DNA of 64,000 nt from Nereocystis luetkeana (GCA_031213475.1 JARUPZ010000030.1:4775161-4839160), one strand, 5' to 3'. Counted from the stretch's first letter, positions 1-12,314 are shown. The notes: a model not told the origin generated them from the letters alone. Program-made: numbers and translations.

Positions 1-3000
1 TTGGTACTGATCTACAGGCTGTGCCGAACGTTATCGTCGCCAACTCGCCGACGAGGACGACTGCCGTAACGATTGACAAACCAGACCAGCACGGCCAGTT
101 ACAGAAGCTCCTGATCCAAAGGAACGGGAGCTTGAGCATTGCCGCGACCGCCAGGAAAAAAAGGAGCACAATCTCGAGCTGGCCAATGACCTAAATGACA
201 AAATGCGGCTGGACACAGTCAGGGCTATAGCTGCAGTAGGGCTGACTCTGTCCAGCCGCATTGGCGCATTTTGGTCAGTGGCCAGCTCGAGCTTGTGCTT
301 CACTTCCTCCATGCAGTCGCGGTAATGCTCAAACTCTCCTTCCGTTTGCACCAGGAGCTTCTGCAACCGCTCGTGCTGGTCCGTTCCATCATGCATCGCG
401 GCAGTCGTTCTCGTCGGCGAGTAAGCGATGATGGCGCTCGGCACAGCCTGGAGACCAGCACCAAGGCCTTGGGCCTGCCACCAGTCGTCACCATCACGAG
501 CGGGGCTCCTCGTCCGGTGAGCGTCCACTACCGTCCCCAGAAGCATTGGCAGACTCGTGCGGAGATACGCACAGCATTTGTTTCTGCAGTTGCGTGCTGC
601 TGTCAAAACTGTCGAACACAATCGAGTGACGGCAGGCCCAAGGTCTTGGTGCTGGTCTACAGGGTTGTGCCGAACGCCATCATCGCCAACTCGACGACGA
701 GGACGATTGCCACGATGCGCGAGAGAACGGACCAGTACGACACGTCGCAGGACCTCTTAGTCGAAAACGAAGGAAAGATTGAGCACTACCGTGTCCGCCC
801 GGAGGGAGCGGAGCGCAAGCTCGAGTTGGTCACTGACCAAAATGCAAAAAAGCGGCTAGACACTTGACCAGCCAGAAGGGCATCTCCATCCGTTGAGCAT
901 CCACCCCCGTGCCCTGCAGCATTGGTATCCTCATGCAGAGTTGCACTGCACTTGTTTCTGCAGTTTTGTGCCGCGGTTGACAATCGCACCACGATCGAGT
1001 GGCGGCAGGACCAAGTTCTTGGTACTGATCTACAGGCTGTGCCGAACGTTATCGTCGCCAACTCGCCGACGAGGACGACTGCCGTAACGATTGACAAACC
1101 AGACCAGCACGGCCAGTTACAGAAGCTCCTGATCCAAAGGAACGGGAGCTTGAGCATTGCCGCGACCGCCAGGAAAAAAAGGAGCACAATCTCGAGCTGG
1201 CCAATGACCTAAATGACAAAATGCGGCTGGACACAGTCAGGGCTATAGCTGCAGTAGGGCTGACTCTGTCCAGCCGCATTGGCGCATTTTGGTCAGTGGC
1301 CAGCTCGAGCTTGTGCTTCACTTCCTCCATGCAGTCGCGGTAATGCTCAAACTCTCCTTCCGTTTGCACCAGGAGCTTCTGCAACCGCTCGTGCTGGTCC
1401 GTTCCATCATGCATCGCGGCAGTCGTTCTCGTCGGCGAGTAAGCGATGATGGCGCTCGGCACAGCCTGGAGACCAGCACCAAGGCCTTGGGCCTGCCACC
1501 AGTCGTCACCATCACGAGCGGGGCTCCTCGTCCGGTGAGCGTCCACTACCGTCCCCAGTAGCATTGGCAGACTCGTGCGGAGATACGCACAGCATTTGTT
1601 TCTGCAGTTGCGTGCTGCTGTCAAAACTGTCGAACACAATCGAGTGACGGCAGGCCCAAGGTCTTGGTGCTGGTCTACAGGGTTGTGCCGAACGCCATCA
1701 TCGCCAACTCGACGACGAGGACGATTGCCACGATGCACGAGAGAACGGACCAGTACGACACGTCGCAGGACCTCTTAGTCGAAAACGAAGGAAAGATTGA
1801 GCACTACCGTGTCCGCCCGGAGGGAGCGGAGCGCAAGCTCGAGTTGGTCACTGACCAAAATGCAAAAAAGCGGCTAGACACTTGACCAGCCAGAAGGGCA
1901 TCTCCATCCGTTGAGCATCCACCCCCGTGCCCTGCAGCATTGGTATCCTCATGCAGAGTTGCACTGCACTTGTTTCTGCAGTTTTGTGCCGCGGTTGACA
2001 ATCGCACCACGATCGAGTGGCGGCAGGACCAAGTTCTTGGTACTGATCTACAGGCTGTGCCGAACGTTATCGTCGCCAACTCGCCGACGAGGACGACTGC
2101 CGTAACGATTGACAAACCAGACCAGCACGGCCAGTTACAGAAGCTCCTGATCCAAAGGAACGGGAGCTTGAGCATTGCCGCGACCGCCAGGAAAAAAAGG
2201 AGCACAATCTCGAGCTGGCCAATGACCTAAATGACAAAATGCGGCTGGACACAGTCAGGGCTATAGCTGCAGTAGGGCTGACTCTGTCCAGCCGCATTGG
2301 CGCATTTTGGTCAGTGGCCAGCTCGAGCTTGTGCTTCACTTCCTCCATGCAGTCGCGGTAATGCTCAAACTCTCCTTCCGTTTGCACCAGGAGCTTCTGC
2401 AACCGCTCGTGCTGGTCCGTTCCATCATGCATCGCGGCAGTCGTTCTCGTCGGCGAGTAAGCGATGATGGCGCTCGGCACAGCCTGGAGACCAGCACCAA
2501 GGCCTTGGGCCTGCCACCAGTCGTCACCATCACGAACGGGGCTCCTCGTCCGGTGAGCGTCCACTACCGTCCCCAGTAGCATTGGCAGACTCGTGCGGAG
2601 ATACGCACAGCATTTGTTTCTGCAGTTGCGTGCTGCTGTCAAAACTGTCGAACACAATCGAGTGACGGCAGGCCCAAGGTCTTGGTGCTGGTCTACAGGG
2701 TTGTGCCGAACGCCATCATCGCCAACTCGACGACGAGGACGATTGCCACGATGCGCGAGAGAACGGACCAGTACGACACGTCGCAGGACCTCTTAGTCGA
2801 AAACGAAGGAAAGATTGAGCACTACCGTGTCCGCCCGGAGGGAGCGGAGCGCAAGCTCGAGTTGGTCACTGACCAAAATGCAAAAAAGCGGCTAGACACT
2901 TGACCAGCCAGAAGGGCATCTCCATCCGTTGAGCATCCACCCCCGTGCCCTGCAGCATTGGTATCCTCATGCAGAGTTGCACTGCACTTGTTTCTGCAGT

Positions 3001-6000
3001 TTTGTGCCGCGGTTGACAATCGCACCACGATCGAGTGGCGGCAGGACCAAGTTCTTGGTACTGATCTACAGGCTGTGCAGAACGTTATCGTCGCCAACTC
3101 GCCGACGAGGACGACTGCCGTAACGATTGACAAACCAGACCAGCACAGCCAGTTACAGAAGCTCCTGATCCAAAGGAACGGGAGCTTGAGCATTGCCGCG
3201 ACCGCCAGGAAAAAAAGGAGCACAATCTCGAGCTGGCCAATGACCTAAATGACAAAATGCGGCTGGACACAGTCAGGGCTATAGCTGCAGTAGGGCTGAC
3301 TCTGTCCAGCCGCATTGGCGCATTTTGGTCAGTGGCCAGCTCGAGCTTGTGCTTCACTTCCTCCATGCAGTCGCGGTAATGCTCAAACTCTCCTTCCGTT
3401 TGCACCAGGAGCTTCTGCAACCGCTCGTGCTGGTCCGTTCCATCACGCATCGCGGCAGTCGTTCTCGTCGGCGAGTAAGCGATGATGGCGCTCGGCACAG
3501 CCTGGAGACCAGCACCAAGGCCTTGGGCCTGCCACCCGGTGTCGCCCTCACGAGCGGGGCTCCTCGTCCGGTGAGCGTCCACTACCGTCCCCAGTAGCAT
3601 TGGCAGACTCGTGCGGAGATACGCACAGCATTTGTTTCTGCAGTTGCGTGCTGCTGTCAAAACTGTCGAACACAATCGAGTGACGGCAGGCCCAAGGTCT
3701 TGGTGCTGGTCTACAGGGTTGTGCCGGACGCCATCATCGCCAACTCGACGACGAGGACGATTGCCACGATGCACGAGAGAACGGACCAGTACGACACGTC
3801 GCAGGAGCTCTTAGTCGAAAACGAAGGAAAGATTGAGCACTACCGTGTCCGCCCGGAGGGAGCGGAGCGCAAGCTCGAGTTGGTCACTGACCAAAATGCA
3901 AAAAAGCGGCTAGACACTTGACCAGCCAGAAGGGCATCTCCATCCGTTGAGCATCCACCCCCGTGCCCTGCAGCATTGGTATCCTCATGCAGAGTTGCAC
4001 TGCACTTGTTTCTGCAGTTTTGTGCCGCGGTTGACAATCGCACCACGATCGAGTGGCGGCAGGACCAAGTTCTTGGTACTGATCTACAGGCTGTGCCGAA
4101 CGTTATCGTCGCCAACTCGCCGACGAGGACGACTGCCGTAACGATTGACAAACCAGACCAGCACGGCCAGTTACAGAAGCTCCTGATCCAAAGGAACGGG
4201 AGCTTGAGCATTGCCGCGACCGCCAGGAAAAAAAGGAGCACAATCTCGAGCTGGCCAATGACCTAAATGACAAAATGCGGCTGGACACAGTCAGGGCTAT
4301 AGCTGCAGTAGGGCTGACTCTGTCCAGCCGCATTGGCGCATTTTGGTCAGTGGCCAGCTCGAGCTTGTGCTTCACTTCCTCCATGCAGTCGCGGTAATGC
4401 TCAAACTCTCCTTCCGTTTGCACCAGGAGCTTCTGCAACCGCTCGTGCTGGTCCGTTCCATCACGCATCGCGGCAGTCGTTCTCGTCGGCGAGTAAGCGA
4501 TGATGGCGCTCGGCACAGCCTGGAGACCAGCACCAAGGCCTTGGGCCTGCCACCCGGTGTCGCCCTCACGAGCGGGGCTCCTTGTCCGGTGAGCGTCCAC
4601 TACCGTCCCCAGTAGCATTGGCAGACTCGTGCGGAGATACGCACAGCATTTGTTTCTGCAGTTGCGTGCTGCTGTCAAAACTGTCGAACACAATCGAGTG
4701 ACGGCAGGCCCAAGGTCTTGGTGCTGGTCTACAGGGTTGTGCCGGACGCCATCATCGCCAACTCGACGACGAGGACGATTGCCACGATGCACGAGAGAAC
4801 GGACCAGTACGACACGTCGCAGGAGCTCTTAGTCGAAAACGAAGGAAAGATTGAGCACTACCGTGTCCGCCCGGAGGGAGCGGAGCGCAAGCTCGAGTTG
4901 GTCACTGACCAAAATGCAAAAAAGCGGCTAGACACTTGACCAGCCAGAAGGGCATCTCCATCCGTTGAGCATCCACCCCCGTGCCCTGCAGCATTGGTAT
5001 CCTCATGCAGAGTTGCACTGCACTTGTTTCTGCAGTTTTGTGCCGCGGTTGACAATCGCACCACGATCGAGTGGCGGCAGGACCAAGTTCTTGGTACTGA
5101 TCTACAGGCTGTGCCGAACGTTATCGTCGCCAACTCGCCGACGAGGACGACTGCCGTAACGATTGACAAACCAGACCAGCACGGCCAGTTACAGAAGCTC
5201 CTGATCCAAAGGAACGGGAGCTTGAGCATTGCCGCGACCGCCAGGAAAAAAAGGAGCACAATCTCGAGCTGGCCAATGACCTAAATGACAAAATGCGGCT
5301 GGACACAGTCAGGGCTATAGCTGCAGTAGGGCTGACTCTGTCCAGCCGCATTGGCGCATTTTGGTCAGTGGCCAGCTCGAGCTTGTGCTTCACTTCCTCC
5401 ATGCAGTCGCGGTAATGCTCAAACTCTCCTTCCGTTTGCACCAGGAGCTTCTGCAACCGCTCGTGCTGGTCCGTTCCGTCATGCATCGCGGCAGTCGTTC
5501 TCGTCGGCGAGTAAGCGATGATGGCGCTCGGCACAGCCTGGAGACCAGCACCAAGGCCTTGGGCCTGCCACCCGTTGTCGCCCTCACGAGCGGGGTTCCT
5601 TGTCCGGTGAGCGTCCACTACCGTCCCCAGCAGCATTGGCAGACTCATGCGGAGATACGCACAGCATTTGTTTCTGCAGTTGCGTGCTGCTGTCAAAACT
5701 GTCGAACACAATCGAGTGGCGGCAGGCCCAAGGTCTTGGTGCTGGTCTACAGGGTTGTGCCGGACGCCATCATCGCCAACTCGACGACGAGGACGATTGC
5801 CTTGATGGTCGAGAGAATAAAACAGTACGACAAGATGCACGAAGTCCGGGTACGAAAGGAAGGAGCCGTTGAGCATTACCGCGACCGCCTGGAGAAATCG
5901 GAGCGCAAGCTCGAGTTGGACCCAGAACAACATGGAAAACTGCGGCTAGACACTTGACCAGCGAGCGGGGCTCTCCATCCATTGAGCATCGTCCTCCGTC

Positions 6001-6110
6001 CCCTGCGGCATTGTTAGACTCGTGCGGAGTTACACACATCACTTGCTCCTGCAGTTGTGTCCCGCGGTTGACAATCGCACCACGATCGAGTGGCGGCGGG
6101 CCCAAGGTCT
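1..6110. repeat. Higher-order satellite array, 1018-bp unit
   Basis: The same sequence phase returns at 1, 1019, 2037, 3055, 4073 and 5091, giving five complete 1018-bp units and a sixth that diverges after about 5800. Each unit holds three related monomers of about 339 bp: one in plus orientation (about 1-215 of the unit plus upstream leader), one inverted (about 245-600) and one plus again (about 600-1018). Units are nearly identical to one another, while monomers inside a unit are only about 70-80% alike by eye. The plus and minus monomers meet tail to tail at a short spacer, so each unit can form a large imperfect hairpin. The array runs off the left edge of the window. Open frames of 60-270 codons occur on both strands, but they are repeated shadows of the monomer, not convincing genes. 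Confidence 0.95.
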
Positions 6111-7345
6111 CGGTTCTGATCTACAGGCTGTGCCTAACGCCATCGACGCCAACTCGCCGACGAGGACGATTGCCGCGACGAACGACAAACCAGACCCGCA
6201 CGACCAGTTGCATAATCTCCTGGTCCAAAAAGGAAGGAGAGGTTGAGCGCTATCGCGACCACCTGGAGTAAGCGAAGCACAATTTCAAGCTGGTCAATAA
6301 CCAAATGGGCAAAATGCGGCTGGACACAGTCAGGGCCAACTAGGGCTGACTCTGTCCAGCCGCATTGGCGCATTTTGGTCAGTGGCCAAATCGAGCTTGT
6401 GCTTCGCTTCCTGCATGCAGTCGCGGTAAAGCTCAAAACTCTCCTTCCGTTTGGACCAAGGGTTTCTGCAACAGCTCGTGCTGGTCCCTTCCGTCATGCA
6501 TCCCGGCAGTCGTTCTCGTTGGTGAGCGGGCGATGATGGCGCTCGGCACAGCCTGTAGACCAGCACGAAGGCCTTGGGCCTGCCACCCCTCGTCACCCTC
6601 ACGAGCGGGGCTCCTCTTTCGGTGAGCGTCCACTACCATCTTCTGTAGCATTGGCAGGCTCGGGCGGAGTTACACACAGCACTTGTTCCTGCAGTTGTGT
6701 GCCGCGGTCAAAGCTCCCAGCACGATCGTAGAGCGGTAGGCCCAAGGTCTTCGTACTGATCTACAGGTTGTGCCGAACGTCATCATCGCCAACTCGACGA
6801 AGAGGACGATTGCCACGATGGTCGAGATAACGAAACAGTACGACCAGATGCAGAAGCTCCCGGTCCAAACGGAAGGAGAGGTCGGGCATTGCCGCGACCA
6901 GCTGGAGGAAGCGAAGAACAACCTCGAGTTGGCCAATGACTTAAATGACAAAAAGCGGCTGGACACAGGCTAACAACAGGTTGGCTCTGTCCAGCCGCAT
7001 TTTGCCATTTTGGTCAGTGGCCAGCTCGAGCTTGTGCTTCACTTCCGCCATGCAGTCGCGGTAATGCTCAAAGTCTCCTTCCGTTTGCACGAGGAGCTTC
7101 TGCAACAGCTCGTGCTGGTCCGTTCCGTCGTGCATCGCGGCAGCCGTCCTCGCCGTCAAGTTGGCGATGATGGCGATCGGCACAGCCTGTAGACCGGCAC
7201 CAAGACCTTGGGGCAGCCGCCCCTTGTCGCCCTGGCTCCCCATCTTGTGAGCGTCAACCTCCGTTTCCTGCCGCATTGTTAGGCTCGTGCGGAGTTACAC
7301 ACAGCACTTGTTCCTGCAGTTGTGTGCCGCGGTCGAAAATCGCAA
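6111..7345. repeat. Diverged satellite monomers flanking the array
   Basis: Four further monomers continue the alternating orientation: plus (about 6020-6335), minus (about 6345-6650), plus (about 6660-6970) and minus (about 6980-7260). A truncated plus monomer follows to about 7345. They no longer keep the 1018-bp homogeneity and differ from one another at many positions. This is the pattern of an ageing edge beside a homogenised satellite core. Confidence 0.88.
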
Positions 7346-7445
7346 CACCATCACAATGGTGGCACGCGGATGTGACCGCACCTATCGCGGAAGCCGCGGA
7401 TGGACCAGCGAAGATGGTCACCACATCGCTGCCGTGGATGCCCTC

Positions 7446-7780
7446 TCTTCGCCTCCTGTCATCTCTGTTAGCCTTGGTACCCTAGCTATAGTCTTGCCCG
7501 GGTTTGCGCTTGACAAGCATAATAGGAATAACGCATGATAAAGCCTGTAAATGCCAGACATTTTTTACTAGTCGCGCGATTTGTTGCCGGAATCACAAAC
7601 GCTCCAGTTACCGAGGGGAAAACGTCTGACCTCTACTGATTTCATCATCCTTTATTCCTGTTCAGCACATTAAGCGCATGTAATGATACTGCCTTGAATG
7701 GCATGCTTGATCTTAACACGCACACTCGGGCAAGGCTATAGCAGGGGGACCAAGGCTAACAGAGACGACAGCAAGCGAAG
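7446..7780. mobile_element. Non-autonomous inverted-repeat element, 335 bp
   Basis: The first 55 bases (7446-7500) match the reverse complement of the last 55 (7726-7780) with about seven differences, and weaker matching continues inward. Both ends begin with TCTTCGC. The interior has no open frame of interest. Satellite-derived sequence lies on both sides, so the element probably inserted into a decaying monomer. I could not identify a target-site duplication, so the superfamily is not assigned. Confidence 0.7.
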
Positions 7781-7837
7781 ATAATGTGGTGGTTATTCTC
7801 ACTGGATCCGTCCGCGGCTTCTGCGATAGGCAGTTAC

Positions 7838-7955
7838 ATCAAGATGCTGGTCCAAAAGGGCGGAGAGATCGAGCACTACCGCGACCGCGCGGGGGAAGCC
7901 AAGCCCAAGCTCGAGTCGGTCACTGACAAAAATCCAAAAAATATGGCTAAACATC
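7838..7955 (+). repeat. Satellite monomer fragment
   Basis: The translated frame reads MLVQKGGEIEHYRDR and then an Lys/Glu-rich stretch, clearly the same coding-like segment found in the array monomers. It is the outermost trace of the satellite on this side. Confidence 0.7.
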
Positions 7956-8808
7956 GGCAGCGCCGACTGAGTGCGTAGCTCAGTGGTTTATCCTTTAAAA
8001 ACGAACGCTCTGTTGGTAGAATTGGTCCCACCGGCAAAAGGTGTGGAGCACGAACACAATCTGCATTCAAAACTGCTTCGTAAGATGTAAAATCAGGAAG
8101 AGAGTTGAATTGTTGAAACGGTCGCGCACCAGAGTCTCGTTCATCGATGGCACCTGCACGTGCACACGTGCACACATGGACAGACCGCAGCAAAACCAAC
8201 ACGACGTACCCCTGAGCTCCAAGGCACCCCGCCCAGCGAGTGCTCGTGGTGGTTCGGCACCAATGCTATTTATACACACAACAGGAGCAATGCAATAGCG
8301 ATAGGGCCACCGTGCCTGTACTCGTATACCTGGTACGAGATACGAGCCTCTAAGTAGGGCAGATGGCAAGCTCTGCTGAAGAGTGCTAATGTCTACGTAC
8401 GAGTACTATTAATACTGCTGTAACAACTGCGAATACTATAATTCGTGGCATCTAAAGTACTACATGTAGTATTCATACCACTGTACGTACAGCAGTACTG
8501 CAAACGAGGAAACTCAATCAGCAATAGCCAGTAGCTGAACAGGCAGCAGACAAGGTCGAAGTTTAGGAGCCCCATTCGGTGAAACAAGAAACAGGCACGG
8601 CAACTGGCAACACTGGCAAAAACGGCATCCAGCATCCAGCATGGCAAGAAAAGTTACAGCAGCTCCTGCTGTAATCCCGCCGCACTTTCACTCAACTACC
8701 AGCCGACAGCCGACATCCTACCGCCCACCGCCGAGCCATTCAAGGACCCACACACCAAGAAAACGATTCACCACGAGGCCATAACATAAACGGGGAACCA
8801 GCACGCAC
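7956..8808. other. No gene recognised
   Basis: Only short chance open frames are present. There is a small alternating TGCACG/CGTGCA palindromic patch near 8155-8175 and one TACCTGGTA word near 8329. Confidence 0.5.
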
Positions 8809-9067
8809 CCTCATAAGCTCGCAAGGCCTGTGCTCGCCCCAGGAACCCATCCTTGACAACGACGGAAGGCGACCCCGCCGCAGCACCAGCATTGCTCAGG
8901 GAGAACAGATCCGCTGGATTGAGGAACGGGTTTGTGACTTTCTGTCGCGTCTCGCCCTCTCCCTCTCCACTCAAGCTTGGCAGCGATAGTGCTGGCTCCG
9001 AGGGTTCGCTCGCATCATCGCCTATCCAAGAGAGAATGCCGGCCTGAAGCTTGACAGGCAGCGCCAT
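8809..9067 (-). CDS. Possible first exon, unassigned protein (2OG-oxygenase-like tail?)
   Basis: On the minus strand an ATG at 9067 in good context (AAAATGGCG) opens 86 codons. It reads MALPVKLQAG at the start, then a Ser/Glu/Pro-rich stretch, and ends SPSVVVKDGFLGRAQALRAY before a plausible donor (GTGCGTGC) at 8808. The ending recalls the start of prolyl-4-hydroxylase or EGLN-type 2-oxoglutarate oxygenase domains, where a hydrophobic strand is followed by D-x-F-L and a helix. That likeness is weak. No downstream exon was found between here and the satellite, so the rest of the gene would have to lie beyond the array or be lost. It could also be a chance open frame. Confidence 0.35.
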
Positions 9068-9701
9068 TTTGATTTTTCTTGCCCTAGACACTGCGGAGGG
9101 GACACAATCAAGCAAACGCTTTTTTAGTCGACGCCTCATCAATGCAACTCCTGGTTTTCGTTACAGCCAAAGCCAGCGAGCCCGCGACGAGACAGAGCAC
9201 CAAGCCCTCGGAGTAATACAAGCGGACTTCCGGTGACTGGAGGACTAATCGCCTGGCTGCTTGTAAGGGGGAAACAAACACCGGCTGGCTGACTCCTTTG
9301 ACAGGTGGGTGCAGAAAGATGCGCTGCAGACACTTCGCAAGCTCATCAACGCGCGGTACAATATTTGCGTTTTGAGCTCATCCTGCCTCCGCGTCTAGAA
9401 TTTAGAGGATTCCATCGAGATTATACTGCACAGGTACAAGGTACCTGCGGCGCTTCCGAATCAGCCTGCACGGTTTGGCGAGCACTCTGAACCAGCACTC
9501 TGAACTGTAGTTTGCTTAGCTCCAGTGCGTCTTCTTCCTGCGCATGTCCTCGTGGGAAGAGCCGTCGGCGTTTTGTCGTCAGCTGCTCTCAGGAGTGTAC
9601 GTACCAAGGCGTACCCGTTTCACCCCGCTTGGCTCAAAGCCTTCAACGCTTCAACGACATGACACAGCTCGCAGTCAGTCAGACAGAGTACTGAACATTT
9701 C
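9068..9701. other. No gene recognised
   Basis: This would be the upstream region of the possible exon ending at 9067. No TATA-like box or other clear promoter element stands out. Confidence 0.4.
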
Positions 9702-10342
9702 TGCTGTGTGTGTGTGTGTGTGTGTGTGTGTTCTTCACATTAAACCATTCTTTCTACCCGTCGACATCCAGCACAACCAGTGTCCGTGCCGATTCTTCCA
9801 TACTAGAAGAGATACAAGTTCTGTGGTCACAAAGCTACGCCACAGAGATACTACGTTGCCACGTGTGCAGTGTGAACTGCAGTGGGCAATGCAAAGCCAT
9901 GTCATCATACTAGATACGACAGGCACGACATACGCAATCTATGAAATAGTGAAACGAAAAGAAACAATCAAAGAGAAAACAAAAACAAGGTAGACAAGTC
10001 GAAAAAGAAAAAGAAGAAAAATGAAAGCAAAATCTAAGAGAAACAATCTGTCGTGCCCCCCCCCCCGCAGGCGAGGTGGCCTACACTTGAAAAAGAACGA
10101 GCTGGAAAAAAGAAGAAATAACAAAAGACACCACTGCTTGTGAACAGAGTAAGACAAAGAACCAAGGAGAAAGTAACAAGGAAAAATAACAAAGGGGAAA
10201 TAACAGGCAGGCCAAAGCCCAAAGCACCTTCTAGGTGGCGGCAGCAGCTTGTGGTACGAGTAGTATAGCCAGGTTCTCCCTGCTAATCCGCCTGGTACCT
10301 TGCTACCCAGACTGCCGTCTCCGCCCTGCGTTCGTCAACTAT
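9702..10342 (+). repeat. Dispersed repeat R1, copy 1 (full)
   Basis: A 640-bp segment starts in a (TG)n tract and ends near TTCGTCAACTAT. It is over 99% identical by eye to 42106-42743. Shorter, older pieces lie inverted at 49835-50148 and 12315-12430. It encodes no recognisable protein and has no evident terminal inverted repeat. The left end always lies in or near a simple repeat. I cannot assign it to a class. Confidence 0.85.
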
Positions 10343-10571
10343 TGGAGAGAGACCTGTATTCGTATTATTATATTAATAATAGTCAAAGGCAGTTACTGCT
10401 GCTCAGGTACCCCTCATATACCGAACATTGAAGGCAACAAGAAGCCGTACAAGTACCGTATGCACCATCTACGAGTACAAGAACCGTTGACCGTCGTAGA
10501 CGACGCACGGCGGTGCCGTCGCACGGAAGAGCAACATCGTTGGTCGTGATCGTTGAGTGTGTCTGATTATG

Positions 10572-10670
10572 TTGACCCTTTTAGGACTGCAGGCCCGTTT
10601 TGGGGACAAACCCCTCCAACTACAAGTAGTTTGTCCCCAAAACGGGGCTGCGGTCTACAGCAAGGGTTGA
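10572..10670. mobile_element. Short palindromic element, family B
   Basis: About 98 bp, nearly palindromic. The arms contain CCCGTTTTGGGGACAAA and its complement, and the ends resemble TTAACCC...GGGTTAA. It is one of about eleven full, half or diverged copies in the window, most with several arm mismatches. It has no coding capacity and looks like a miniature inverted-repeat transposon. Confidence 0.8.
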
Positions 10671-11779
10671 TGTGATTGCTTATTTTTTGCTTGCACACAC
10701 CAGAGAGTAGTAGGGCTTCCTCATTTCCGTCCTCGAGCAGCCAGTAGGTACTGTACACGTGTACATGAAAAACCACAGCAAGCAGTGGGTTCGTCCTTTT
10801 GTCCCTCCCCGACCACAACAATTTACAGGACAGATTTGAGCTGTAAATTGACCGGGTTTCACGCCTAGTTATTATAGTTGGATGCGATTCGAACTAACTA
10901 ATTGACTTCCATCGACCAACTCGGGCGAGCGAAATAAACCAAGCCTCCTCCCCCAGCCAAGGGGGGGCGCGGGGGAGGCGTCCCCGAAGGGCCCGCCGCA
11001 GGCGCCTCCGGAGGATCCCGCTGAAGACACCCGTCAGAGGGAAAAATTAAGCTTCGTACGCAATATTTGGATTGATATGCATATGATAAACCAAACAAGC
11101 CTTGCTACAAAGAAACCCCGATACACACAGTACTAGTAGGACAGATGGCACCGCTGCAACTATTAATAGTTGCAATTCCTATACAACGTACAACTAATCG
11201 CCGACTTACAGTCAGCCAACTCGCAGCCTTAACGATTTGTGATCACAAGGGTATGGTGGTAGGGTACCATATTCATCGTACACCAGGTACGTACGTACGT
11301 GCTCGTCTACGATACATACTCGTGCCTAGTATATACGTATGCCGGTATTTGTTTACGTTTTTTTTACGTGTATGGTTGTGGGCCTTGCTTTTGGCTGCAG
11401 TTCTGCTTGTTTCGCGCCCTATGCGCTTGGCACCGCATTCGCTCTTTTCCCGTTCAATGTGTTCAGTAACGATGCAGACCTTTTAATACAAGGCATGGTC
11501 TCCGTCACGTAGCCTGTGACTACGTGCGGAACTTGAGTTTTTTTCACTCGAGTTACGAACGACGCCGCGGAGAACGTACCTCGTAGGAAATGGTCCACAT
11601 CGATGCATCGCAAATAAAAAGGAAACGAGCGAATGCAATGTCAAGCGTATTGGATACGAAAAAGCATATTAGCAGCAAAAAGCCAAACTCAACACTGACG
11701 CCAGCAGACAATGCCCACTGCTGTACGTGGCAATAGAACATGGTGCCATGGCCGAGTCATTGCAGTATCTCTGTGTCGT
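10671..11779. other. No gene recognised; GC-rich palindromic patch
   Basis: At 10940-11035 a C- and G-rich patch contains short palindromes (for example around GGCGCCTCCGGAGG). The rest holds only short chance frames and a (GTAC)-rich stretch near 11288-11310. Confidence 0.45.
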
Positions 11780-12314
11780 AATTGTCAGGGACGTGGTACA
11801 TATCATAGCTGTGCTGCACTTTTTTGTCAGACAGTCTGGGAAGACATGGATGGCTATCGTTGATATCTGTATGGTGTTTTTTTGTTTGATTGCTCTTTTT
11901 TCACTCCATGTCCGCCAGTCGTCACTCTGACAGCACCCCAGACGGCAGGCGTAGTCCTCTCTTGTGTTCACGACTACCGTGCGCTTCGTACGGTGCAGGC
12001 AGCACTTCAGACAGCAACCGCTGTAGTCAGCAGCCACGAGTTGGTTAGTTTTGGAAACGGGGGAAACTTCTCATGCTGTTTTTGAGGGAATACCCGCGGC
12101 CATGTTAGTTCAGTTTGCACATTGATTCCATTTTGTGTGCGCCTTCTTCGTCTCTTGTATTATTGGTTGTTTTTAGGTGGGAAGCGTCGTGCTTCCCCGC
12201 CGAATTTTGTTTTTTTCAAAAGGGTTTTCGGGTCTTCCTACAGAGTAGGGCTCCAGCACCTTTGTGTGACCACGGACTCTTTGATTTGAGAGCTAATGTG
12301 AGAACAACAACAAC
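11780..12314 (-). repeat. Dispersed repeat R2, copy 1 (inverted)
   Basis: About 535 bp, matching 23003-23515 in the opposite orientation with moderate divergence. Both copies share blocks around CACGGACTC, the GCACCGTACGAAACGCAC region and a (TTG/CAA)n end. It has no convincing coding potential. Confidence 0.75.

Noticed and set aside
1049-5933. Minus-strand open frames of 196-270 codons repeated once per satellite unit
   Set aside because: They cross monomer borders, translate one monomer antisense, and repeat with the array. They are best explained as consequences of the satellite, not genes.
9702-10342. Repeat R1 as a solo long terminal repeat
   Set aside because: It begins with TG, but no CA end with matching target duplications could be fixed in either full copy, and no internal coding region is present.
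10850-10910. GATTCGAAC motif suggesting a tRNA T-arm on the minus strand
   Set aside because: The flanking bases do not form a T stem and no acceptor or anticodon stem can be drawn.
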